64,000 nt of DNA from Neiella marina (lineage in GTDB: Bacteria; Pseudomonadota; Gammaproteobacteria; Enterobacterales; Neiellaceae): assembly GCF_002165625.1 (NCBI RefSeq), contig NZ_NGNS01000016.1, forward strand, positions 1 through 64,000. The letters run 5' to 3'. The notes under the pieces are model-generated. The model made no database searches. It had not been told where the DNA came from and saw only the letters and a list, made by a program, of their open reading frames with translations. Both the position numbers and the translations under genes were made by a program. Positions 57,410-64,000 of this stretch are shown here, in pieces; the first letter of the stretch is position 1; the number at the start of each line of letters is the position of its first letter.

Positions 57410-58824
57410 TTACTCGCGAAAGCAAGTTAGCGTCACTTCTAGGCTGGTTTGTGTTGGTGCTTCTGCTTGCTTTTGCACTGCTGGAGTTTGGTGCCAATGT
57501 CTGGATTAATAAGCACCGCGAAGGTATTCGCATTAACCGCGCCATTGATAACTATGGCCAAGTTGCGACCAAAGAAATAGCCAGCCAGATCGATCTTCTG
57601 CAATTTCTCGCTGACAACTTAGGGCTACACCGTGAAACCATTGATTACCTTCAGAATCGAAGTGGTCATTTTATTGAGCGTTGGCTAAATCCAGCAACAC
57701 TTGATGCCATGAATGTCGAAGCTATCTTAATTCGAGATGAGCAATCAGCTGAAGTCGCTTATGTCACATCATTAGCCAATAAACACAACCAGGACATCGG
57801 CAACCTACTAACCAATCGCCGGTTTTCTATTGCTCGAACAGCTGACGATCAGGGCTTTATTTTCATCGAAGATATGCTCTATATGTATGCCACTTCACCA
57901 ATCTTTGCCGAGCAGAATGTTGCATCAGCGCCCCGCTCCCATTCGGTGATTCCTGAGCAGACTCCGACGGGTCCTCTTGTTGGCTTTTTTACCGTGTTAA
58001 GAGAGTTAGATGACGAGTTACTATCAGAACTCGGCGACAGCTTAGGTATCTACTTAGACGTATCGACCCTGATTCGTCCAAACAATCCAGTTTTGGTGGC
58101 GACCAATGAAATCACCGAACTCAAAGTGACTTCGTTTTGGCGCAGTGATAAGGCAATTGGCGCCAGCTTTAGTTCCGAAACACAAAATGGCGAGACTATT
58201 CCCATTATTATCGAGACACGGTTCGAACTCCCTCAGGGCAACCTGATGGTCGAAACAGTCACCATGGTGGTCAATGTGGTGGTCTTTGTTATCGTCGCGA
58301 TGCTAATTCTGATGGCCAATAATCGTTTGATCATTCGACCAATTACCTTGCTATCGGCCAAGCTCCACCAAATGAAAGGGTTTGGCGCCATCGCAGATCT
58401 GTCACTGAGCCATAGAAAGGATGAAATAGGCTCGCTGACGCGCTCCATCGACAGCCTGTTGCTGCGTTTATCTCGGCAGCACCGTTACAACCAATTAATA
58501 CTTGGATCCATTTCCGATGCCCTTTTTGTTGTATCTCCCAACGGTGCCATCAGTTTCGCCAATACCGCCTCTCTAAAGTGGCTGCGACTCAACGAAAAAC
58601 AGCTCATCGGCCAGCCTATTGACTACTTAATTGAAAGTACCGAACCGGACGCATCAATTGCGCATTTGCTTACCCTTGCCCATCACCAAGACATTAGTCG
58701 CTCACTCACAGTGCGCTTAGTTTCAATGCCTGAGACTGTTGATGATATCCATATTCAACTGAGAGCGCTCAGCAGCGAAAGCAGCAACCAAGACATCGTA
58801 ATCATCGTCAGGAGAGAAGGGTGA
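57406..58824 (+). CDS. Membrane receptor with CHASE4-like, HAMP and PAS domains, no effector
   Basis: A 472-residue protein: TM1 (about 10-32), a periplasmic domain of about 240 residues with CHASE4-like traits (VEAILIRDEQSAEVAY, GFFTVLRELDDELLSELG), TM2 (about 287-310), HAMP (RPITLLSAKLHQM, KDEIGSLTRSIDSL) and a PAS domain (ILGSISDALFVVSPNGAISFANTA), then it stops. No kinase, GGDEF, EAL or methyl-accepting domain follows, and the stop is clean. Start and stop overlap both neighbours by 4 bp, so it is co-translated with the BvgS-like kinase and the next receptor. It may modulate the kinase by contact; that is inference. Confidence 0.8.
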   Translation: MITRESKLASLLGWFVLVLLLAFALLEFGANVWINKHREGIRINRAIDNYGQVATKEIASQIDLLQFLADNLGLHRETIDYLQNRSGHFIERWLNPATLDAMNVEAILIRDEQSAEVAYVTSLANKHNQDIGNLLTNRRFSIARTADDQGFIFIEDMLYMYATSPIFAEQNVASAPRSHSVIPEQTPTGPLVGFFTVLRELDDELLSELGDSLGIYLDVSTLIRPNNPVLVATNEITELKVTSFWRSDKAIGASFSSETQNGETIPIIIETRFELPQGNLMVETVTMVVNVVVFVIVAMLILMANNRLIIRPITLLSAKLHQMKGFGAIADLSLSHRKDEIGSLTRSIDSLLLRLSRQHRYNQLILGSISDALFVVSPNGAISFANTASLKWLRLNEKQLIGQPIDYLIESTEPDASIAHLLTLAHHQDISRSLTVRLVSMPETVDDIHIQLRALSSESSNQDIVIIVRREG

Positions 58825-60200
58825 TGATGTCGCAATCAATGGAAAGCAAGATTGGTTGGCATCTGCTTAGTTTTGCTGCCGTTACCATCGCCATAGCAGT
58901 GACCGTCATCAGCGTCACCATTTGGTTTGATAACCGCGAGCGTGAGGAGTTATTTGCCCATCAGTTTAGTGACATTCTCAAAAACCTAGTGGATAACAAC
59001 TTTTTCCAGTTACAACTGCTAACCAATGACTTTGCATACTGGGATGATATGTACCAATTTGTTGAGCAGCAAAACGCCAAATTCATCGCATCAAATTTCT
59101 CTGATGCCAGTCTTGAATCGTCCCTGATCCATGGCGTCATTATCCAATCAGATAGCGGCAGCATTTTGTTCTTTAAAGCCTTACTTAACGAGCACTCACC
59201 TGTCCAAACGTTAAATTTGTTTCGCTCGACTCCCCCATCAGAAACCGACTTTGGCTTGCTGATTTCCGGAGGCCAAATCTTCATCTACACCTCGCAACTG
59301 ATTTCAAATAGCAATAGAACCCAAGAAACAAATGGCAAGCTCGTTTTACTCCGAAGAGCGGTACCAGAACTCAGTCAGCAAATCGCAAAAAGCTTGGGCG
59401 TGGAGGTTCGAGTGCAATTAACCGTGCCATCTTTTGTCACGGCTCGATATTCGTTTTCGGATGGTTACTACATCGCTTTACAACAAATAACCAGCATGGA
59501 AGGCGTATCAGAAGCGGTCATCGTCAGCTATATGAACAACGGCACCATGATTCCAGCCAAAGTGACCTTGCTATTGCCGAAATACAGCGCCGCTATTTGG
59601 GAGCCAATTTTGCTCATCGCCGTGATTATTATTGGTGTGCTGGCAATGTCACTTCTCACTTGGCTATTGATGCGCAAACAAATCATCAAGCCACTAAAAT
59701 TACTATTGCACTACTTAACCACTTCAGCTTCTCAAACACAGGCTCCCAAGGCCTTAGGGCAACTGCAAGAACTCGGGCAAGTATTGGCTGAGTTTAAAGC
59801 GATTCAAACCTCATTACAGCGGCAAAACCAACACCATCAGGAGCTGCTCAACTCGATTACCGATATTGTCGTTACCGTCAATCAGCATGGTCATATTCAG
59901 TTTGCCAACAAGCAAGCAGTGGAGTGGCTGGCGATTGACTTACAACAGTTATCAGCCGTCAGCTTGGATTACTTGATTGAATGCACAGACCCAAACCAAA
60001 AACCGGTTGCGGCGTGGTTACACACGCTATTGCGGCAACGGCAACAAATCAGCACAAAAACCCATATTCGGCTTTATGCGCGCCCCCAACAACACTATTT
60101 GGTTGCCGTCACCGGCTACCCTCCAAATCAAGGGACAGATGAGGATTCTGATCGAGATGAACAGTTGGCTGCGGTAATTATCATTAGCCTATTGGATTAG
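58821..60200 (+). CDS. Membrane receptor with CHASE4 and PAS domains, no effector
   Basis: A 459-residue protein built like its upstream neighbour: TM1 (about 12-32), a periplasmic CHASE4 domain with the typical NDFAYWDDMYQFVE, TM2 (about 258-283), a degenerate HAMP-like linker (KPLKLLLHYLTTSA, LGQVLAEFKAIQ) and a C-terminal PAS (SITDIVVTVNQHGHIQFANKQ). It ends with no output domain. The two PAS domains share the pattern W-L...LDYLIE(S/C)T, so the genes look like diverged duplicates. Its 3' end overlaps the convergent REC-EAL gene by 17 bp. Confidence 0.8.
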   Translation: MMMSQSMESKIGWHLLSFAAVTIAIAVTVISVTIWFDNREREELFAHQFSDILKNLVDNNFFQLQLLTNDFAYWDDMYQFVEQQNAKFIASNFSDASLESSLIHGVIIQSDSGSILFFKALLNEHSPVQTLNLFRSTPPSETDFGLLISGGQIFIYTSQLISNSNRTQETNGKLVLLRRAVPELSQQIAKSLGVEVRVQLTVPSFVTARYSFSDGYYIALQQITSMEGVSEAVIVSYMNNGTMIPAKVTLLLPKYSAAIWEPILLIAVIIIGVLAMSLLTWLLMRKQIIKPLKLLLHYLTTSASQTQAPKALGQLQELGQVLAEFKAIQTSLQRQNQHHQELLNSITDIVVTVNQHGHIQFANKQAVEWLAIDLQQLSAVSLDYLIECTDPNQKPVAAWLHTLLRQRQQISTKTHIRLYARPQQHYLVAVTGYPPNQGTDEDSDRDEQLAAVIIISLLD

Positions 60201-61407
60201 CTTTATACCATTCGATGAACTGGTCACCTTGTAACGCTGGTGAGTAAACATAGCCCTGCAAAATATCACAGCCCAAGTCTGCTAGTTTGTTGGCCTGTTC
60301 TTGTGTTTCTACCCCTTCAGCGACTGTTTTCAATCCCAGTTGTTTGGCCAGTACTAAGGATGCCGAAACCGTTGCTTGATGCTTGTCGCTGGTTAACATG
60401 TGACGGACAAATGCCATGTCCACTTTCAATTCATTAAATGGGCTGGTAATCAACTGATGTAAAGATGAATGGCCAGTGCCAAAATCATCAATGGACAGAT
60501 TGATCTTGTTAATCCGAAGCCGACTCATGGTATCGAGTGACTTGGCTAAATGAGGCGATATTTCGGTTTCAGTCAACTCCAACGTCAAATATTGCGCAGG
60601 CAATTGATGTTCGTTCAGAATGGCCAAGACGCTATCGACAAACGCCAACTCCACCATATCCGAAGCAGAAACATTAATCGAAATGTGCAACGGCATACCA
60701 AGCTGATGCCAGCGCGCGCAGTCGGCGATACCTTGTTGCAACACTTTTAGCGTCAATTGATGACTCAAGCCCAATTGCTCTATTTGCTGCAAAAAGTGAT
60801 TGGGCGTCAGCGTACCGTGCTCGGGATGCTGCCACCGAATAAGCGCTTCGGCACCTACAATTTCTCGACTTTTAGCCGCAACATGAGGTTGATAAAAAGG
60901 CACCATCTGAGAGGCAACCGCTTCGATAATATCGTCATCACTAAAAGCGTACTGAGGCCAAGATTTCGACTCAGCTTCCTCCACTTGTTGAGCTTGTTTT
61001 AACAACCGAAGAATCGCTTGCTGCTGGATTGGTTTTTCAACTTTCGATACATTGTTGATGCCATACCAGCGGGCCATTTGCAGCACGGAGTCGATGATGT
61101 TGCTATCAATGGCACTGGTGAGCGCAACAGAGCACTGGTGACTCAAGCCAGCCAAAGCTCGCAAAAACTCAATGCCATCCATTTCAGGCATTTGAATATC
61201 GCACAAGATCAAATGGGGCAATGGCTCCGCCTTCAAGTGTTCCAACGCCTCGTGACCATTGGCCGCGATCGCAACATGGCCCGAGGTCAAGCCTTTCACC
61301 ATGCTCTCCATAAGCCGACTTTGAAAACGATCGTCCTCTAAAATCAATACATTGGCAGTGATCATCGCTTCGATTCCTTTCGTCGCTGATACAACAGGTT
61401 CGCTCAT
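60184..61407 (-). CDS. Response regulator with EAL c-di-GMP phosphodiesterase domain
   Basis: A 407-residue regulator. An N-terminal receiver domain (VLILEDD pocket, phospho-acceptor in LILCDIQMPEMDG) is followed by an EAL domain with GAEALIRWQHP (EAL motif), HISINVSASDM, LELTETEI, IDDFGTGHSSL and VAEGVETQEQ; the metal and catalytic residues look intact, so c-di-GMP cleavage to pGpG is expected. GGGAGG 4 nt before the ATG at 61407 sets the start; a TTG at 61419 overlaps this ribosome-binding site. It faces the receptor operon and is the nearest candidate output for the BvgS-like kinase. Confidence 0.93.
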   Translation of the reverse strand: MSEPVVSATKGIEAMITANVLILEDDRFQSRLMESMVKGLTSGHVAIAANGHEALEHLKAEPLPHLILCDIQMPEMDGIEFLRALAGLSHQCSVALTSAIDSNIIDSVLQMARWYGINNVSKVEKPIQQQAILRLLKQAQQVEEAESKSWPQYAFSDDDIIEAVASQMVPFYQPHVAAKSREIVGAEALIRWQHPEHGTLTPNHFLQQIEQLGLSHQLTLKVLQQGIADCARWHQLGMPLHISINVSASDMVELAFVDSVLAILNEHQLPAQYLTLELTETEISPHLAKSLDTMSRLRINKINLSIDDFGTGHSSLHQLITSPFNELKVDMAFVRHMLTSDKHQATVSASLVLAKQLGLKTVAEGVETQEQANKLADLGCDILQGYVYSPALQGDQFIEWYKANPIG

Positions 61408-61551
61408 TTGGCCTCCCAAAAGTTAGGCTGTCGCTACCAGTGGAGGCGCGTGTGCAATACAAGACGAGTCGACTTGAACAGCTATTAAGCATAGATGTTC
61501 CGTACCTATTGGATAAATTTAGTTCATCACGGCAAGTTGGGGAGTCAAACA

Positions 61552-61581
61552 AAAAAGCTCGATCGGATGATCGAGCTTTTT
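61552..61581 (-). terminator. Terminator of the uca-atzF operon
   Basis: AAAAAGCTCGATC (61552-61564) and GATCGAGCTTTTT (61569-61581) form a 13-bp hairpin with a GGAT loop. On the minus strand it ends in TTTTTTG and lies 20 bp past the atzF stop. Confidence 0.92.
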
Positions 61582-61600
61582 GATGAAATTAGACTATCGA

Positions 61601-63412
61601 CTAGTTCGCTTGTTTTTCCAGGTAACGACGCCAACAGCCAAAGTGGGTTATCTCAGTTGCGGACTCAATGGCATAGCTTTCACAAATAAAGCTGACACAC
61701 CAACGACCGTCGGCCAGCTCTACTTTTCCTAAACCCAGTGGCTGTGGAATACCTGCGAGGAAACTGCCCAAATGCGCCAGCGGCATTTGCCAGACTTCCA
61801 CGGCAATCGCGGCACCGTTTGCTTCATCTCGAATCAAACCAGGACGAAATGGCGGTCCACCGGCCAACGCATAGAAACGGTAATTGGCAGAGGTGGCGGT
61901 TTGCTCCAGTAGGGTGGCACCTCGGTCCAGCAATTGGTGATTGAGCGGTAAACCTTGCAAGTGAGCACCACAGACCACCAGCTCAACCATTTCTGCAGTA
62001 GCTTCAGCTTGCTCAGCTAACGGCGGCAAGGCCATCTCGGTTGCGCCCAAATTGAAGCCATAGGCTTGCTGTAACTGCCCCGCCATACTCAGCAGCGCGC
62101 CATCCTGCCAAGCATCAGCAAACAATGTGATGCCAAACGGCAACCCCGTCGTTTGAAATCCAGCAGGCACGGCAACCGCAGCATAGTCGAGGAGGTTCAT
62201 GAAGTTGGTGTAGTAGCCGATATTCGAGTTCAACGTAATGGGGTCGGCGTTGACCTCGTCAATCGTGTAGATAGTGCCGGCAGTGGGGGTGACGATGGCG
62301 TCGAATTTAGCCAAGATGGCATCGCATTGCACCTTATAGGCTTGCAATTTATACATAGCGTTAAATGCATCAACCGCGGTTTTGCCTTGCGCACCACCGA
62401 TGATGGTTTCGATCACTGGTAGGCAACGGCTGCTGTCTGCTTCAAAAAACGACTGGATAGCAGCATAGCGCTCAGCCACCCATGGCCCTTCATACAGCAG
62501 TTTGGCCGCTTGTAAAAATGGTTCAAAGTCGATCTCGACCAAGGTTGCACCTTGCTGACTCAACTGTTGCAACGATTCGGCGAACAGCTCAGATGCCGAC
62601 TCATTACCAAAGAACGCCAACTGACTGGCCTTAGGTACCCCGAGAGTCTTACCAGCTAAGCCTTGTTGCGGCAGATAGCTCTCGCTCGTTGATGGCAGTG
62701 GTCTGGCGTAGCAGTCATTGCCGTCATACGCACCAGCAATGGCCAGCAATCGTTCAATGTCATCGGTGGTGTGGGCAAATAGCGTCACACAGTCGAGGCT
62801 CTTACAAGCGGGCACCACGCCCGAGCAACTCAAGCGGCCCTTGCTCGCTTTCATGCCAACAATGTTGTTAAAAGCGGCGGGAACTCGCCCAGAGCCCGCG
62901 GTGTCGGTCCCCAACGAGAAACACACCTGACCGGTGGCAACACTCACGGCGCTGCCTGAGCTGGAGCCACCTGAGATATAACTGGCATCAAAACTATTGC
63001 TGACCGCGCCCCAAGGTGAACGTGTTCCGACCAAGCCAGTAGCAAATTGATCAAGATTAGTTTTACCCAATGGCACCGCGCCTGCAGCAATTAATTGCGC
63101 CACAACAAACGCCGATTCGGTCGGTTGATAGCTGTATTCTTTGCAGCCGGCAGTCGTTGGCAGATCAGCTAAATCAATGTTGTCTTTAATGGCAAATGGC
63201 ACACCATAGAGAGGCAGATCAGCGGCCGATTTATCCTCCAAGGCTGCAACGTAGGCCGATAACTGCTCGTCACTGAGCAGACTGAGCCAGCAATTATTAT
63301 TATCTGCGCGAGCATCATCGAGCTTTTGCTGCAAAAACGTCGCAGGCTTAATCTTGCCCTCGGCATAAGCGGCAAGTACACCACTGACAGTGGCCAGATT
63401 CAGTTCACTCAT
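61601..63412 (-). CDS. atzF: Allophanate hydrolase
   Basis: Second step of ATP-dependent urea breakdown: allophanate to ammonia and CO2. The 603-residue enzyme has an amidase-signature domain (about 1-440) with the Ser-cisSer-Lys triad: Lys in PFAIKDNIDL, Ser in ISGGSSSGSAVSVATG, and Ser in SLGTDTAGSGRVPAAFN. A C-terminal domain of about 160 residues, as in full-length AtzF/DUR1, follows (NYRFYALAGGPPFRPGLIRD). The start overlaps the urea carboxylase stop by 4 bp (ATGA). Confidence 0.95.
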   Translation of the reverse strand: MSELNLATVSGVLAAYAEGKIKPATFLQQKLDDARADNNNCWLSLLSDEQLSAYVAALEDKSAADLPLYGVPFAIKDNIDLADLPTTAGCKEYSYQPTESAFVVAQLIAAGAVPLGKTNLDQFATGLVGTRSPWGAVSNSFDASYISGGSSSGSAVSVATGQVCFSLGTDTAGSGRVPAAFNNIVGMKASKGRLSCSGVVPACKSLDCVTLFAHTTDDIERLLAIAGAYDGNDCYARPLPSTSESYLPQQGLAGKTLGVPKASQLAFFGNESASELFAESLQQLSQQGATLVEIDFEPFLQAAKLLYEGPWVAERYAAIQSFFEADSSRCLPVIETIIGGAQGKTAVDAFNAMYKLQAYKVQCDAILAKFDAIVTPTAGTIYTIDEVNADPITLNSNIGYYTNFMNLLDYAAVAVPAGFQTTGLPFGITLFADAWQDGALLSMAGQLQQAYGFNLGATEMALPPLAEQAEATAEMVELVVCGAHLQGLPLNHQLLDRGATLLEQTATSANYRFYALAGGPPFRPGLIRDEANGAAIAVEVWQMPLAHLGSFLAGIPQPLGLGKVELADGRWCVSFICESYAIESATEITHFGCWRRYLEKQAN

Positions 63413-64000
63413 TGTCCAACCTCCGTTGCAACAGTCTGCTCAGTTTCAGATATCACCAGCAAACGCTGACCGGCGTGGACTTGCGCGCCAGCTTGTTGTG
63501 TCAGATTGACGACGACACCATCGCTCGGCGCCGTTACTTCCAATTCCATCTTCATCGCTTCTAAAATCATCAATACTTGTCCTGCTTTAACCACATCACC
63601 GGGCTTCACCAACACTTGCCAGATATTGCCTGCCACATGACTTTCAACGGCTTGTTCGCCGTCGTTAAGTTGATCGTCGCTGGCTTCAGTTTGGCCAATT
63701 GTCTCGGCCTCAAAATTGGCGTCACCACTGTCAATCCAACGCTGCCGCTCCGCTTCAAACGCTTGTTGCTGTTTGGTTTTAAACTGCTGAATTTGTGGCT
63801 GATTGGCATCGAGCATGGCCTGATAATCGGCCAGCGAAAACTCGGTCTGTTCAATTTTCACCGGATGCTGACCACGCGGATGCTGCTGGCGGATGGTCAA
63901 TAGCTCATCGGCACTGACTTCATAGAATTTGATTTGATCGAAAAATCGCAGTAGCCAAGGTTTACTGAATGCTTCGGTAGTCCGGTAGCGATTCCACATT
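63409..64000 (-). CDS. uca: Urea carboxylase, C-terminal part (cut by window edge)
   Basis: The visible 196 or so residues are the C-terminus of urea carboxylase, the biotin enzyme that makes allophanate from urea, ATP and bicarbonate. RTTEAFSKPWLLRFFDQIKFYEVSADEL is typical of the end of the carboxyltransferase part (RFFDQIKFYEVS), and the biotinyl domain carries LEAMKMELEV with the biotin-lysine. The open frame runs off the window end, so the true start lies beyond 64000. The ATG at 63999 is probably internal. It precedes atzF in the operon. Confidence 0.93.
   Translation of the reverse strand, partial: MWNRYRTTEAFSKPWLLRFFDQIKFYEVSADELLTIRQQHPRGQHPVKIEQTEFSLADYQAMLDANQPQIQQFKTKQQQAFEAERQRWIDSGDANFEAETIGQTEASDDQLNDGEQAVESHVAGNIWQVLVKPGDVVKAGQVLMILEAMKMELEVTAPSDGVVVNLTQQAGAQVHAGQRLLVISETEQTVATEVGQ

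Overview
The window is chromosomal DNA of a marine-type gammaproteobacterium, most likely of the Alteromonadales/Vibrio/Shewanella group. The evidence is gene content: motX (sodium-driven flagellar motor) beside rnr-rlmB, a TIGR03899-type gene, the rpsF-priB-rpsR-rplI operon, hemL/erpA neighbours, mpl-fbp-ppa, and the cysJIH cluster. Base composition looks balanced and even. I see no insertion sequence, prophage, integron, CRISPR array, tRNA or rRNA gene. Nearly all of it is densely packed coding sequence, and no gene-free stretch exceeds about 300 bases.

Layout. 1-4 kb: tyrS (minus) with its terminator, diverging from a LysM/M23 endopeptidase gene and anmK (cell-wall turnover). 4-10 kb: a DUF2306 membrane protein, a membrane-anchored AraC regulator, an orphan sugar-type binding protein, a CPBP protease, a sulfotransferase and rlmJ. 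10-14 kb: an RND pump with its adaptor. 14-20 kb: erpA under a clear IscR-type promoter, a DUF6776-like protein, a CLC protein with channel-like residues, an active-looking diguanylate cyclase and hemL. 20-28 kb: a DUF4136 lipoprotein, an ABC-2 exporter coupled to a TrmB-like methyltransferase, hpt, ubiX, mpl, fbp and ppa.

28-34 kb: a 1745-residue hybrid kinase with five PAS-like segments and its HD-GYP response regulator. 34-40 kb: small unknowns, a TIGR03899 protein, a GST, the rpsF-priB-rpsR-rplI operon with an S6:S18 leader, a class C serine hydrolase and a tandem retropepsin-like protease. 40-50 kb: DUF2750, rlmB, rnr, motX with a FliA-type promoter, and a cysJ-cysI-cysH-cobA operon for assimilatory sulfite reduction and siroheme. 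50-54 kb: DUF2333, PCu(A)C copper chaperone, a three-gene micro-operon ending in PspC (including a 42-residue membrane peptide), dusA and a small membrane protein. 54-61 kb: a sensory cluster made of a BvgS-like kinase, two translationally coupled membrane receptors that end after a PAS domain with no effector, and a convergent REC-EAL regulator. 61-64 kb: allophanate hydrolase and the 3' end of urea carboxylase.

Themes. Two hybrid kinases each sit beside a c-di-GMP phosphodiesterase-type response regulator (HD-GYP, EAL), and a separate GGDEF cyclase lies between the CLC gene and hemL, so second-messenger control is prominent. The most unusual items are the receptor pair at 57406-60200, the PspC micro-operon with a sigma54-like promoter and upstream dyad, and the CLC protein. 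Start codons were revised where a Shine-Dalgarno sequence or signal peptide favoured a downstream start. All functional calls rest on reading motifs by eye, without database searches.
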